Positions 9,441 to 18,976 of a stretch of DNA of 64,000 nucleotides are shown here, one piece after another. Source of the DNA: Pseudomonas reidholzensis (GTDB taxonomy: Bacteria > Pseudomonadota > Gammaproteobacteria > Pseudomonadales > Pseudomonadaceae); the NCBI RefSeq assembly GCF_900536025.1, contig NZ_UNOZ01000002.1, forward strand, positions 558,001 to 622,000, written 5' to 3'. A program made the translations under genes and the position numbers. The notes below the pieces were generated by a model. The model did not search any database. It saw only the letters and a program-made list of their open reading frames with translations, and was not told the origin of the DNA. How positions within the stretch are numbered: position 1 is the first letter of the stretch; each line of letters starts with the position of its first letter.

Positions 9441-10164
9441 CCGACTGATCCTCTTGCCCGGCTGGGGCCTGGGCACCGCTGCACTGGAACCGCTGGCCGC
9501 CAGCCTGCGCGCCCAGGATTCGCGCCTGCAGGTCGAACTGATGCCCCTGCCGGAACTGGCCGAAGGCGATGTCCAGGCCTGGGTCGAGCACCTCGACCGC
9601 ACACTGCCTAACGACACCTGGCTGGGCGGCTGGTCGCTGGGCGGCATGCTCGCCAGCGAGCTGGCGCGCAAGCGCGGTGATCACTGCTGCGGGCTGCTGA
9701 CCCTGGCCAGCAACCCGAGCTTCGTCAGCCGCGCGGACTGGCCGCACGGCATGGCGACAGACACCTTTGGCACCTTTCTCGATGGGTGTCGCAGCCATCC
9801 CCAGGTGACCCTCAAGCGTTTTCGCACGCTGTGCAGCGACGGCGCGCATATGCCGCGCACGTTGCTGCGCCAACTTGGCGTCGGGGTGCCCGCCACCGAC
9901 CCGCTGTACCTGGCCAGCGGCCTCGAGGTACTGGCCCGGCTGGACACCCGCGCGGCGCTGGACGCCTATGCCGGCCCGCAACTGCACCTGTTCGCCGGCA
10001 GCGATGCGCTGGTCCCGGCGGAGGCGGCCAAGGCCTTGAGCGAGCTGCTGCCCGACATCGAAGTCGGCCTGGTCGAAGAGAGTTCCCACGCCTTCCTGCT
10101 GGAATACCCACAGGAGCTGGCGGCGGGCATCAAGAGTTTTCTGCATGAGAGTGGTGATGACTGA
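9433..10164 (+). CDS. bioH: Pimeloyl-ACP methyl ester esterase
   Basis: The 243-residue alpha/beta hydrolase removes the methyl group from pimeloyl-ACP methyl ester, releasing the substrate for BioF. The nucleophile elbow GWSLGG places the catalytic serine at residue 68. AGSDALVP near 195 and [11 protein letters not shown] near 217 supply the acid and histidine. The start at 9433 ([14 protein letters not shown]) lies within the end of bioF; the gene overlaps bioC by eight bases. Clustering with bioC supports the BioC-BioH route to pimelate. Confidence 0.95.
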   Translation: MRNRLILLPGWGLGTAALEPLAASLRAQDSRLQVELMPLPELAEGDVQAWVEHLDRTLPNDTWLGGWSLGGMLASELARKRGDHCCGLLTLASNPSFVSRADWPHGMATDTFGTFLDGCRSHPQVTLKRFRTLCSDGAHMPRTLLRQLGVGVPATDPLYLASGLEVLARLDTRAALDAYAGPQLHLFAGSDALVPAEAAKALSELLPDIEVGLVEESSHAFLLEYPQELAAGIKSFLHESGDD

Positions 10165-10981
10165 TCTTTCCCAGCCGAGCCTGCCCGGCACGCTGCCGGA
10201 CAAACGCCAGGTGGCGGCTTCGTTCTCCAAGGCAGCGGCCAGCTATGACAGCGTCGCGGCGCTGCAGCGGGCGGTGGGTATCGCCCTGCTCGAACAACTG
10301 CCCGATGACCTCGCGCCGAGCCGTTGGCTCGACCTGGGCAGTGGCACCGGTTACTTCAGCCGGGTCCTGGCCGAGCGCTTCGCCGGCGCGCTGGGTATCG
10401 CGGTCGACATCGCCGAAGGCATGCTGGGCCACGCCCGCGGCCAGGGCGGCGCGCGCTTTCATGTGGCCGGCGACGCCGAGCGCTTGCCGTTGCAGAGCGC
10501 CAGCGTCGACCTGGTGTTCACCAGCCTGGCCGTGCAGTGGTGCAGCCAGTTCGCCAGCGTGCTCAGCGAAGCCCAGCGGGTGCTGCGCCCGGGCGGCGTG
10601 TTGGCGTTCAGCAGCCTGTGTGTCGGCACCCTGGACGAACTGCGCGCCAGTTGGCAGGCCGTGGATGGCATGGTCCACGTCAACCGCTTCCGCCGTTTCG
10701 AGGACTACCAGCGCCTGTGCGCCGAGAGCGAGCTGCAGCTGCTTGGCCTCGAGCAGCGCGCGCAGGTCTTGCATTACCCGGATGTGCGCAGCCTGACCCA
10801 CGAGCTGAAAGCCCTCGGTGCGCACAACCTCAACCCCGGCCGGCCCTCGGGCCTGACCGGTCGGGCACGCATGCAAGGGCTGTTGCAGGCTTACGAGCAG
10901 TTCCGCCAGCCACAGGGGCTGCCCGCCACCTATCAGGTGGTCTATGGTGTGTTGCGCAAGCCACTGCAGCCAGGGGAGTGA
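10157..10981 (+). CDS. bioC: Malonyl-ACP O-methyltransferase
   Basis: The 274-residue SAM-dependent methyltransferase caps malonyl-ACP so that fatty acid synthesis can extend it to pimeloyl-ACP methyl ester. The SAM-binding motif [20 protein letters not shown], lies at about residues 57-75. [12 protein letters not shown] near 118 is the typical BioC post-motif. The start at 10157 ([11 protein letters not shown]) overlaps bioH; an in-frame ATG 12 bases upstream is possible. The stop is separated from bioD by one base. Confidence 0.95.
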   Translation: MTDLSQPSLPGTLPDKRQVAASFSKAAASYDSVAALQRAVGIALLEQLPDDLAPSRWLDLGSGTGYFSRVLAERFAGALGIAVDIAEGMLGHARGQGGARFHVAGDAERLPLQSASVDLVFTSLAVQWCSQFASVLSEAQRVLRPGGVLAFSSLCVGTLDELRASWQAVDGMVHVNRFRRFEDYQRLCAESELQLLGLEQRAQVLHYPDVRSLTHELKALGAHNLNPGRPSGLTGRARMQGLLQAYEQFRQPQGLPATYQVVYGVLRKPLQPGE

Positions 10982-10982
10982 C

Positions 10983-11663
10983 ATGAGCCAGGGGTATTTC
11001 ATTGCCGGTACCGACACCGACGTCGGCAAGACCACCATCGCCGCCGGCCTGTTGCATGCGGCCCGCCTGAACGGCGCGAGCACCCTCGGCGCCAAGCCGG
11101 TGGCGTCGGGGTGTACGCTGACCAGCAAGGGCTTGCGCAACGCCGACGCGCTGGCACTGATCGACGAGAGTTCACTGAAACTGCCCTACGAGCAGGTCAA
11201 TCCCTTTGCCTTCGAGCCGGCCATCGCCCCGCACCTGGCGGCGCGTGAGGCGGGGGTGACGCTGGGCGTGCCCACGTTGGTGGCGGCCATGCGCCAGGTG
11301 CTGGCCCAGGGCGCGGACTTCACCTTGATCGAGGGCGCGGGCGGCTGGCGCGTGCCGCTGTCCGACCAGGCCAACCTGTCCGACCTGGCGATTGCCCTCA
11401 AACTCCCCGTGATCCTGGTCGTGGGGGTGCGCCTGGGCTGCATCAACCATGCGCTGCTCAGCGCCGAGGCGATTGCCCGCGATGGGTTGCAGCTGGCGGG
11501 CTGGGTGGCGAACGTGATCGACCCGAAGACCTCGCGCCTGGAAGAAAACCTCGCCAGCCTGGCCGAGCGTTTACCGGCGCCTTGCCTGGGCCGCGTGCCC
11601 AAGCTCAAGCAGCCGAGCGCGGCGGCGGTGGCGGATTACCTGCAGCTGGACCTGCTGGATTGA
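10983..11663 (+). CDS. bioD: Dethiobiotin synthetase
   Basis: The 226-residue ATP-dependent enzyme carboxylates 7,8-diaminononanoate to dethiobiotin. The P-loop GTDTDVGKTT is at residues 9-18. KPVASGC near 40 and EGAGGWRVPL near 117 complete the active site. It is the last gene of the biotin operon. bioA, which makes diaminononanoate, is not in this window, as is usual in Pseudomonas. A REP pair follows about 12 bases after the stop. Confidence 0.96.
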   Translation: MSQGYFIAGTDTDVGKTTIAAGLLHAARLNGASTLGAKPVASGCTLTSKGLRNADALALIDESSLKLPYEQVNPFAFEPAIAPHLAAREAGVTLGVPTLVAAMRQVLAQGADFTLIEGAGGWRVPLSDQANLSDLAIALKLPVILVVGVRLGCINHALLSAEAIARDGLQLAGWVANVIDPKTSRLEENLASLAERLPAPCLGRVPKLKQPSAAAVADYLQLDLLD

Positions 11664-11674
11664 TGCCGGTACTG

Positions 11675-11772
11675 CTGGCCTCCTCGCGGGTAAACCCGCT
11701 CCCACAGGCAGAGCGCAGCCTTCATAAGCACCGCTAACTCTGTGGGAGCGGGTTTACCCGCGGAGAGGCCAG
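11675..11772. repeat. REP element pair after bioD (GCGGGTTTACCCGC type)
   Basis: Two inverted units containing CGCGGGTAAACCCGCTCCCACA and its complement are separated by about 35 bases. The pair sits just downstream of the biotin operon, where it could stabilise the 3' end of the transcript or bind gyrase, as proposed for REPs generally. Confidence 0.85.
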
Positions 11773-11908
11773 CGGTCGCACATCAGTGTCGGGGTATGTC
11801 CTGGGTCTATCGGCTGGCACTAGGCTATTAGGGATTTAAACGGGCCTTTTTGCCCATGGGCTGCTTTAATGAAGCCTGTCCGTTATCCAGCGTCATTGGA
11901 GTTTTGAC

Positions 11909-12205
11909 ATGGAAATCACCGGTAGTTCCGCCTACTACGCGGGTCTTGGCGCCATTCAGGCCGGCCAGAACCGCGTCGACCAGGCCGCCAGCCAGATCGC
12001 CAACGGCACCGTCGAGCGTGCCGCCACCAGCCAGTCCAGCGACTACCAGGCCGAGCGCCTGCGTGCCGTCGACCGCAGCCAGCAGATGGACATGGCCACC
12101 AGCACGGTGCAATTGGCGCTGGGCAAGCTCGAAGTCCAGGCCGGCGCCTCAGTCGCCAAGGCTTCCGACGAACTGCTCGGCAGGTTCATCGACACCTACG
12201 CCTGA
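11909..12205 (+). CDS. Conserved-looking 98-residue protein, unknown function
   Basis: I do not recognise a named family. The protein begins MEITGSSAYYAGLGAIQAGQ and continues with NRVDQAASQIANGTVERAA, then a glutamine-rich polar helix and QMDMATSTVQLALGKLEVQ. It has no signal peptide or membrane segment. The regular heptad-like spacing of small and aliphatic residues resembles the terminal helices of flagellar rod, hook and flagellin proteins, but that is only a resemblance. It stands alone between bioD and the acyl-CoA dehydrogenase, with a CTAGGCT -10-like box near 11819 and a fair ribosome site. A REP pair follows its stop. Confidence 0.75.
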   Translation: MEITGSSAYYAGLGAIQAGQNRVDQAASQIANGTVERAATSQSSDYQAERLRAVDRSQQMDMATSTVQLALGKLEVQAGASVAKASDELLGRFIDTYA

Positions 12206-12227
12206 TCAAAAAATGTGCAGGCCCCCT

Positions 12228-12312
12228 GTAGGAGCGGGCTTGCCCGCGATAGCGTTCGCCTGGTTACCGAGGTTGCCCGGACCGACGCTATCGCGGGCAA
12301 GCCCGCTCCTAC
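12228..12312. repeat. REP element pair (GCGGGCTTGCCCGC type)
   Basis: Arms of 28 bases starting GTAGGAGCGGGCTTGCCCGC and ending with the exact complement are separated by about 29 bases. This second REP family recurs at 20812-20877. Confidence 0.88.
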
Positions 12313-12407
12313 GCGTTTGTACGCATGCCTGGCATAAACGCCATATTTCGTGACGTAAATGGCACCATAGTCCCTCCTTGACAAGAACCGCCCCTAAACG
12401 TAAGTTT

Positions 12408-12421
12408 CAAACAACTGTTTG
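12408..12421. promoter_or_regulatory. Candidate PsrA operator upstream of acyl-CoA dehydrogenase
   Basis: CAAAC-AACT-GTTTG is a perfect 5-4-5 palindrome that fits the G/CAAAC-N(2-4)-GTTTG/C site of the Pseudomonas fatty-acid-responsive regulator PsrA. It lies 71 bases before the acyl-CoA dehydrogenase start and just downstream of a possible promoter: TTGACA at 12379-12384 and TAAGTT 17 bases later. Long-chain acyl ligands release PsrA, so repression in their absence would be the simple reading. Confidence 0.65.
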
Positions 12422-12491
12422 ACCGATAGCCACCCAAGAGCTGGTCGGTGTCAGCGGTCACCCCACCGGACTCCTCAAGAGGTTCATCGCA

Positions 12492-14297
12492 ATGCCTGAA
12501 TACAAAGCCCCCTTGCGTGATATTCGCTTCGTTCGCGACGAGCTGCTCGGCTACGAAGCGCACTATCAAAGCCTGCCGGGTTGCGAGGACGCAACGCCCG
12601 ACATGGTCGACGCGATCCTTGAGGAAGGCGCGAAATTCTGTGAGCAGGTGCTGGCCCCGCTAAACCGCGTCGGTGACCTCGAAGGCTGCACCTGGAGCGA
12701 GGCGGGGGTGAAAACCCCAACCGGCTTCAAGGAAGCCTACAAGCAGTTCGTCGAAGGTGGCTGGCCGAGCCTGGCGCATGACGTCGCCCACGGCGGCCAA
12801 GGCCTGCCGGAGTCGCTGGGCCTGGCGGTGAGCGAGATGGTCGGTGAGTCGAACTGGTCGTGGGGCATGTACCCGGGCCTGTCGCACGGCGCCATGAACA
12901 CCATCTCCGAGCACGGCACGCCTGAGCAGCAAGAGGCCTACCTGACCAAGCTGGTGACCGGCGAATGGACCGGCACCATGTGCCTCACCGAGCCGCACTG
13001 CGGCACCGACCTGGGCATGCTGCGGACCAAGGCCGAGCCTCAGGCCGACGGTTCCTACAAAGTCTCTGGCACCAAGATCTTCATCTCGGCCGGTGAGCAC
13101 GACATGGCCGACAACATCGTCCACATCGTCCTGGCCCGCCTGCCCGACGCACCGGCGGGCACCAAAGGCATCTCGCTGTTCATCGTGCCGAAGTTCCTGC
13201 CGACCGCCGAGGGCGGCGTCGGTGAGCGCAACGGCGTCAGCTGTGGCTCGCTCGAACACAAGATGGGCATCCACGGCAACGCCACCTGCGTGATGAACTT
13301 CGACAGCGCCACCGGCTACCTGATCGGCCCTGCCAACAAGGGCCTGAACTGCATGTTCACGTTCATGAACACCGCTCGCCTGGGTACCGCGCTGCAAGGC
13401 CTGGCCCACGCCGAAGTGGCCTTCCAGGGTGGCCTGAAGTACGCCCGTGATCGCCTGCAGATGCGCTCCCTGACCGGTCCGAAAGCCCCCGACAAGGCGG
13501 CCGACCCGATCATCGTCCACCCGGACGTGCGGCGTATGCTGCTGACCATGAAAGCCTTCGCCGAAGGCAACCGCGCGATGGTCTATTTCACCGCCCAGCA
13601 AGTCGACATCGTCAAGTACAGCCAGGACGAAGAAGCGCGCAAGAAGGCCGACGCACTGCTGGCCTTCATGACCCCGATCGCCAAGGCGTTCATGACCGAA
13701 GTCGGTTTCGAGTCCGCCAACCACGGTGTACAGATCTACGGTGGCCACGGCTTTATCGCCGAGTGGGGCATGGAGCAGAACGTGCGCGACAGCCGCATCT
13801 CCATGCTGTACGAAGGCACTACTGGCATCCAGGCCCTCGACCTGCTCGGGCGCAAGGTGCTGATGACTCAGGGCGAGGCGCTCAAGGGCTTCACCAAGAT
13901 CGTCCACAAGTTCTGCCAGGCGCAGGAAGGCAATGCCTCGATCAAGGAGTTCGTCGAGCCGCTGGCCGCGATCAACAAGGAATGGGGCGAGCTGACCATG
14001 AAGATCGGCATGGCCGCCATGAAGGACCGTGAGGAAGTCGGCGCCGCGTCGGTCGACTACCTGATGTACTCCGGCTATGCGTGCCTGGCGTACTTCTGGG
14101 CCGACATCGCCCGCCTGGCCGCCGAGAAGCTCGCTGCCGGCACCAGCGAAGAGGCGTTCTACACCGCCAAGCTGCAGACCGCGCGCTTCTACTTCCAGCG
14201 CATCCTGCCGCGTACCCGTACCCACGTGGCGACCATGTTGTCCGGCGCAGGCAACCTGATGGCGATGGACGAAGAGCACTTCGGTCTGTCGATCTAA
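12492..14297 (+). CDS. Acyl-CoA dehydrogenase, long C-terminal-extended type
   Basis: The 601-residue flavoprotein oxidises acyl-CoA to trans-2-enoyl-CoA in beta-oxidation. Domain order is a short N-terminal family segment ([14 protein letters not shown]), the helical N domain, the middle beta domain with [12 protein letters not shown] near residue 160, the FAD-binding C domain, and an extra C-terminal domain typical of the roughly 600-residue class. The likely catalytic base is E441 in [16 protein letters not shown]. It is a clear paralogue of the gene at 15907-17685. A PsrA-like box precedes it and a strong terminator follows. The chain-length preference cannot be read from the sequence. 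Confidence 0.93.
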   Translation: MPEYKAPLRDIRFVRDELLGYEAHYQSLPGCEDATPDMVDAILEEGAKFCEQVLAPLNRVGDLEGCTWSEAGVKTPTGFKEAYKQFVEGGWPSLAHDVAHGGQGLPESLGLAVSEMVGESNWSWGMYPGLSHGAMNTISEHGTPEQQEAYLTKLVTGEWTGTMCLTEPHCGTDLGMLRTKAEPQADGSYKVSGTKIFISAGEHDMADNIVHIVLARLPDAPAGTKGISLFIVPKFLPTAEGGVGERNGVSCGSLEHKMGIHGNATCVMNFDSATGYLIGPANKGLNCMFTFMNTARLGTALQGLAHAEVAFQGGLKYARDRLQMRSLTGPKAPDKAADPIIVHPDVRRMLLTMKAFAEGNRAMVYFTAQQVDIVKYSQDEEARKKADALLAFMTPIAKAFMTEVGFESANHGVQIYGGHGFIAEWGMEQNVRDSRISMLYEGTTGIQALDLLGRKVLMTQGEALKGFTKIVHKFCQAQEGNASIKEFVEPLAAINKEWGELTMKIGMAAMKDREEVGAASVDYLMYSGYACLAYFWADIARLAAEKLAAGTSEEAFYTAKLQTARFYFQRILPRTRTHVATMLSGAGNLMAMDEEHFGLSI

Positions 14298-14317
14298 GCC
14301 CGCGGGCTGTGCAAAAA

Positions 14318-14350
14318 ACCGTCTGCCTTAACTGGCAGGCGGTTTTTTTT
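14318..14350 (+). terminator. Rho-independent terminator after acyl-CoA dehydrogenase
   Basis: A stem formed by ACCGTCTGCC and GGCAGGCGGT around TTAACT is followed by a run of nine or so T residues, just after the stop at 14297. Confidence 0.9.
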
Positions 14351-14499
14351 TGCCAGCCGCTAGCACGCTGTTACACAGAAAAAGCTAAGCCTCGCCCCAC
14401 CGCTGCCGTTAAACAACCCGTGTATTCATCTATTCATGTGCGCTGCCGATGAAGTAAAGGCACAATGCCACTATTGATCTGCCGGGTTGGAGATTACCC

Positions 14500-15783
14500 T
14501 TGTTTCAACTATCCGCTGTACGCGTGAGCCATTTCCTGCCATCGCTGGTGTTGCTGGTGTCGGGGCTTGCTGCGGCTTACGTCCGCGACCTCAATGTCTT
14601 CTTCACCTCGCTGTTCAACGTCCTGCCGACCTTGGTCCTGCTGCTGGGCGGCGCCTACTGTGCGGTGTACCGCCGTCAGCGCGAACTGTTCCTGATGGTC
14701 ACGGTGTACATCGCCTACTTTCTGCTCGATACCCAGACCGACTTCTACCGTGACAACGGCCGGGTGCGCGAAGACGCTGCGGTGATCTTCCACCTGGTCT
14801 GCCTGCTGTTGCCCGCCTTGTTCGGCCTGTTCGGCGCCTGGCAGGAGCGCACCCACCTGGCCCAGGACATGCTCGCCCGGTTTGCCGTGCTGTTTGCCGT
14901 CGGCAGTGTCGCGGTGGCCCTGCAACAGAGCTTCCCCGATGCGCTGTTGCGCTGGCTGGCGGAGATCCGCTGGCCCTCGCTGCACGGTCAGTGGATGAGC
15001 CTGATCCAGCTGGCCTACCCGCTGTTTGCCGGGGTCTTCATCCTGCTGGTGGTGCAGTACCTGCGCCAGCCGCGGCCGTTGCACGCGGCGCAGGTGATCG
15101 GCCTGATCGGCATTTTCTGGATGCTGCCCAAGACCTTCATCCTGCCGTTCACCCTGAACATCATGTGCAGCCAGGTGATGTTGATGATCGCCGCGGCGGT
15201 GTCGCACGAGGCCTACCAGATGGCTTTTCGCGACGAGTTGACCGGCCTGCCGGGGCGTCGCGCGCTGAACGAGCGCATGCAGCGCCTGGGGCGCAACTAC
15301 GTGATCGCCATGACCGATGTCGACCACTTCAAGAAATTCAACGACACCCATGGCCACGACGTCGGCGACCAGGTGTTGCGCCTGGTCGCCAGTCGCCTGT
15401 CGAAAGTGACCGGCGGCGGTCGCGCGTATCGCTACGGGGGTGAGGAATTCGCCCTGGTGTTCGCCGGCAAGACGGCCGAGGAATGCCTGCCGCACCTGGA
15501 GGCGGTGCGCGAGATGATCGCCAACTATGCGATCCAGCTGCGCGATCAGAACAGCCGACCGCAGGATGACTCTGCGGGTCGCCAGCGGCGCACGGGCGGG
15601 GCCAATACCACGGTTTCGGTGACCATCAGCATCGGTGTCGCCGAGCGCCTGATCGACCACCGCAACCCCGAGGCCGTGCTCAAGTCCGCCGATGAGGCGC
15701 TCTACACTGCCAAGGGCGCGGGGCGTAACTGCGTCATCCTGTTCGGCCAGCAATCGCGTCGCGGCGCGGTTCGAATGGCGTGA
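14500..15783 (+). CDS. Membrane-bound GGDEF diguanylate cyclase
   Basis: The 427-residue protein has a hydrophobic N-terminal half with about seven membrane segments (residues 10-225) and a cytoplasmic GGDEF domain (about 240-415). The active-site motif is GGEEF at residues 313-317, and DVDHFKKFND near 276 carries the metal ligand, so cyclase activity making c-di-GMP is expected. The RxxD inhibitory site, which should sit five residues before GGEEF, is replaced by TGGG, so simple product inhibition is unlikely. The start is TTG at 14500, with GGAG eight bases upstream. It lies between two paralogous acyl-CoA dehydrogenase genes on the same strand. Confidence 0.9.
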   Translation: MFQLSAVRVSHFLPSLVLLVSGLAAAYVRDLNVFFTSLFNVLPTLVLLLGGAYCAVYRRQRELFLMVTVYIAYFLLDTQTDFYRDNGRVREDAAVIFHLVCLLLPALFGLFGAWQERTHLAQDMLARFAVLFAVGSVAVALQQSFPDALLRWLAEIRWPSLHGQWMSLIQLAYPLFAGVFILLVVQYLRQPRPLHAAQVIGLIGIFWMLPKTFILPFTLNIMCSQVMLMIAAAVSHEAYQMAFRDELTGLPGRRALNERMQRLGRNYVIAMTDVDHFKKFNDTHGHDVGDQVLRLVASRLSKVTGGGRAYRYGGEEFALVFAGKTAEECLPHLEAVREMIANYAIQLRDQNSRPQDDSAGRQRRTGGANTTVSVTISIGVAERLIDHRNPEAVLKSADEALYTAKGAGRNCVILFGQQSRRGAVRMA

Positions 15784-15906
15784 CTTTGTAATACCAAATA
15801 GTCACGTGATGACCCTATGTCTCGCAAAAGTTGTTCGGTTACACTGCATCCAACCCAGTGCCGCGGTCCCGCGAGACCGCCCCGACCCTACTAGCGAGAG
15901 GTTGTC

Positions 15907-17685
15907 ATGGCTGACTATAAAGCGCCCCTGCGCGATATGCGCTTCGTCCTCAATGAAGTCTTCGACGTGGCCACGCTCTGGTCGCAGCTGCCGCAACTGG
16001 CCGAAGTGGTCGATCAGGAGACTGCCCTGGCCGTGCTCGAAGAAGCCGGCAAGGTCACCAGCAAGACCATTGCCCCGCTCAACCGCGCCAGCGACGAAGA
16101 GGGCTGCCAGTGGGACAACGGTGCGGTAAGCACCCCGGCCGGTTTCATCGAGGCCTACCGGACCTACGCCGAAGGCGGCTGGGTGGGGGTGGGTGGCGAC
16201 CCGCAGTTCGGCGGCATGGGCATGCCCAAGGCCATTTCGGCCCAGGTCGAGGAGATGGTCAACGCCTCCAGCCTGGCGTTCGGCCTGTACCCGATGCTGA
16301 CCGCCGGTGCCTGCCTGTCGATCAACGCCCACGCCAGTGAAGCGCTCAAGCAGCAGTACCTGCCGAACATGTACGCCGGGGTCTGGGCCGGCTCCATGTG
16401 CCTGACCGAGCCGCACGCCGGTACCGACCTGGGCATCATCCGCACCAAGGCCGAACCGCAGGCCGACGGCAGCTACCACGTCAGCGGCACCAAGATCTTC
16501 ATCACCGGTGGCGAGCACGACCTGACCGAGAACATCATCCACCTGGTGCTGGCCAAGCTGCCGGATGCGCCGGCGGGGCCGAAGGGCATTTCGCTGTTCC
16601 TGGTGCCCAAGTTCCTGGTCAACGCTGACGGAAGCCTTGGCGCGCGCAACCCGGCCAACTGCGGCTCGATCGAGCACAAGATGGGCATTCAGGGCTCGTC
16701 GACCTGTGTGATGAACTTCGACAGCGCCGTGGGTTACCTGGTCGGTGAGCCGAACAAGGGCCTGGCGGCGATGTTCACCATGATGAACTACGAGCGCCTC
16801 GGGGTCGGTATCCAGGGCCTGGCCTCGGCCGAGCGCTCGTACCAGAACGCCGTCGAGTATGCCCGTGACCGTCTGCAGAGCCGCTCGCCGAGCGGCCCGC
16901 AGGCCAAGGACAAGGTCGCCGACCCGATCATCGTGCACCCCGATGTGCGCCGCATGCTGCTGACCATGAAGGCCTTGATCGAGGGCGGCCGGGCCTTCTC
17001 CACCTATGTCGCGATGCAACTGGACAGCGCCAAGTACAGTGAAGACCCGGTCACCCGCAAGCGCGGCGAGGAGCTGGTGGCGTTGCTGACGCCGGTGGCC
17101 AAGGCGTTTCTCACCGACACCGGCCTTGAGTGCGCGGTGCATGGCCAGCAGGTGTTTGGCGGCCATGGTTACATCCGTGAGTGGGGCCAGGAGCAACTGG
17201 TGCGGGATGTGCGCATCACGCAGATCTACGAAGGCACCAACGGTATTCAGGCGCTCGACCTGATGGGGCGCAAGGTGGTCGGCAGCGGCGGTGCGTTGTA
17301 CCGGGTGTTCGCCGACGAGATCCGCCAGTTCATCGGCACCGCTGGCAGTGACCTGGGCGAGTTTACCCAGCCGTTGGGCGCCGCGCTGGAGCAGCTCGAC
17401 GGGCTGACCGAGTGGGTGCTGGAACAGGCCAAGGGCAACCCGCACGAGATCGGTGCGGCGTCGGTCGAGTACCTGCATGCGTTTGGCTATGTGGCCTACG
17501 GCTACATGTGGGCGTTGATGGCGCGAGCGGCCAAGGTGGGCGAGGGCGACGAAGCGTTCTACGGCGCGAAGCTGGGCACGGCGCGGTTCTACTTTGCCCG
17601 TTTGCTGCCACGGGTGGACTCGTTGGTTGCTTCCGTGAAGGCGGGGAGTGAGACGTTGTACCTGCTGGATGCCGCGCAGTTCTGA
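15907..17685 (+). CDS. Acyl-CoA dehydrogenase, paralogue of the upstream gene
   Basis: The 592-residue flavoprotein has the same architecture as the 12492-14297 product, with matching MADYKAPLRDMRFVLNEV start, CLTEPHAGTDLGI near residue 170, and likely catalytic base E442 in YEGTNGIQALDLMGRK. It should catalyse the first step of beta-oxidation, probably with a different chain-length range. No PsrA-like box is visible upstream, unlike the paralogue, so the two may be controlled differently. It has its own GCGAGAGG ribosome site. A REP pair and a terminator follow. Confidence 0.93.
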   Translation: MADYKAPLRDMRFVLNEVFDVATLWSQLPQLAEVVDQETALAVLEEAGKVTSKTIAPLNRASDEEGCQWDNGAVSTPAGFIEAYRTYAEGGWVGVGGDPQFGGMGMPKAISAQVEEMVNASSLAFGLYPMLTAGACLSINAHASEALKQQYLPNMYAGVWAGSMCLTEPHAGTDLGIIRTKAEPQADGSYHVSGTKIFITGGEHDLTENIIHLVLAKLPDAPAGPKGISLFLVPKFLVNADGSLGARNPANCGSIEHKMGIQGSSTCVMNFDSAVGYLVGEPNKGLAAMFTMMNYERLGVGIQGLASAERSYQNAVEYARDRLQSRSPSGPQAKDKVADPIIVHPDVRRMLLTMKALIEGGRAFSTYVAMQLDSAKYSEDPVTRKRGEELVALLTPVAKAFLTDTGLECAVHGQQVFGGHGYIREWGQEQLVRDVRITQIYEGTNGIQALDLMGRKVVGSGGALYRVFADEIRQFIGTAGSDLGEFTQPLGAALEQLDGLTEWVLEQAKGNPHEIGAASVEYLHAFGYVAYGYMWALMARAAKVGEGDEAFYGAKLGTARFYFARLLPRVDSLVASVKAGSETLYLLDAAQF

Positions 17686-17707
17686 CGACCCTGGGGCTGC
17701 TCTGCAG

Positions 17708-17801
17708 CCCTTTCGCGACACAAGGCCGCTCCCACAGTGAACTGTGCAGAATCTGAAGTCTGTACTGTCCCTTGTGGGAGCGGCCTTGTGTCGCGAAAGG
17801 G
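17708..17801. repeat. REP element pair (GCGACACAAGGCCGC type)
   Basis: Perfect 29-base arms, the left beginning CCCTTTCGCGACACAAGGCC and the right its complement, are separated by 36 bases. The same unit forms a longer palindrome at 46947-47076. Confidence 0.88.
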
Positions 17802-18023
17802 TCGCGCAGCGGCCCCCAGCAATCTGACATGACTGCAAACGAGTCCCGCTTGTAAGCTTTTTCCTACACGACGTGGTGACTTTTCGCCACTTTCCTAAGA
17901 TTGGATCCACGGGTAATCTTTCTTACATGGACGGAGCGCAGGAAGCGCAAAGGACAGAACAGGGACCCGTAGGATTCTCGCCAGGATGGTGAGCGATAAG
18001 GATGTCAGGGAAACAGTCTGGGA

Positions 18024-18050
18024 AACCCCGCTTCGGCGGGGTTTTCTTCG
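18024..18050. terminator. Terminator between acyl-CoA dehydrogenase and LysR gene
   Basis: AACCCCGC and GCGGGGTT pair around a TTCG tetraloop and are followed by TTTTCTT on the plus strand. It lies between convergent genes; the T run favours rightward transcription. Confidence 0.85.
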
Positions 18051-18061
18051 TCTGCTGTTTG

Positions 18062-18976
18062 TCAGCCTCGTGGCGAAACGCCCGGCAGACGTGCGTCGGT
18101 CTCTTCTTCGAGCAAGGTCCGCAGCAGCTCCACAGAGGCCTGCTGGCGCTGGGCATCGCGGAATACCAGGCCGACCTTGAGTGGCACCCGTGGCTCGCTC
18201 AAAGGCTTCCACAGCAGTTCCTGGTCGTCTTCGGCGGCTTCCTTGGCCCGCCCTGGCAAGATGGTCGCCAGCGAGGTGTGCGCCAGGCTGTCGAGAATCC
18301 CGCCCATGGTGTTCATCTCGGCCTGCACCTGTGGCCGCCGCCCCTGATTGGCCAACTGCTCCTTCCAGATCTGGCGGATCTGAAACTCCTCACCCAGCAT
18401 CAGCATCGGCAGCTCCGCCGCCTGCCTGATCGACACCTTCTTGAAGTCCTTCAGGGGGTGGGTATTGGGGATCACCAGTTGCAGTTCATCTTCGTACAGC
18501 ATCAGGCCGTGCAGCCCCGGCTGGCGCGGCGGCAGGTAACTGATGCCGATGTCCAGGTTGCCGTTGAGCAGGCGCCGTTCGATCTCCAGCCCCGACAGTT
18601 CGTAGATCTGCACCACCAGGTGCGGCTGGGCCTTGCGTACCCGCTCGAGCAGCCGCGGGACCAGGCTTGGCCGCACGGTCTGCAGCACGCCGATGGCCAG
18701 CGTGCGCAGCGACTGGCCCTTGAAGTTGCGCATGGCCTCGTGCGCCCGCTGCAGGCCGTCGAGCAGGGGCTGGGCATGGTTGTACAGGGTGTGCGCGGCA
18801 AGGGTCGGCAGCAGGCGCTTGTTGCTGCGCTCGAACAGGCTCAGGTCGAGGCTGTGTTCGAGTTGGCGAATCTGCTGCGACAGCGCCGGCTGCGACAGCG
18901 ACAGGCGCTCTGCGGCACGGCCCACATGGCCTTCTTCGTACACCGCGACGAAATAGCGCAGTTGGCGAAAATCCAT
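18062..18976 (-). CDS. LysR-family transcriptional regulator
   Basis: The 304-residue protein opens MDFRQLRYFVAVYEEGHVGRA and has the LysR winged helix (residues 1-60, with RLSLSQPALSQQIRQLEHSL) followed by a substrate-binding domain (about 90-290). It diverges from a class III aminotransferase gene, its likely target by the usual LysR pattern. A dyad ATAAG-TAATG-CTTAT covers its own start codon. The effector is unknown. Confidence 0.92.
   Translation of the reverse strand: MDFRQLRYFVAVYEEGHVGRAAERLSLSQPALSQQIRQLEHSLDLSLFERSNKRLLPTLAAHTLYNHAQPLLDGLQRAHEAMRNFKGQSLRTLAIGVLQTVRPSLVPRLLERVRKAQPHLVVQIYELSGLEIERRLLNGNLDIGISYLPPRQPGLHGLMLYEDELQLVIPNTHPLKDFKKVSIRQAAELPMLMLGEEFQIRQIWKEQLANQGRRPQVQAEMNTMGGILDSLAHTSLATILPGRAKEAAEDDQELLWKPLSEPRVPLKVGLVFRDAQRQQASVELLRTLLEEETDARLPGVSPRG

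Larger units (their letters stand above)
17686..18061. other. Intergenic region with REP pair and bidirectional terminator
   Basis: This gap between convergent genes holds the REP pair at 17708-17801 and the hairpin at 18024-18050. In between, around 17840-17930, is a moderately AT-richer stretch with no open reading frame of recognisable quality and no RNA gene that I can identify. Confidence 0.6.
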
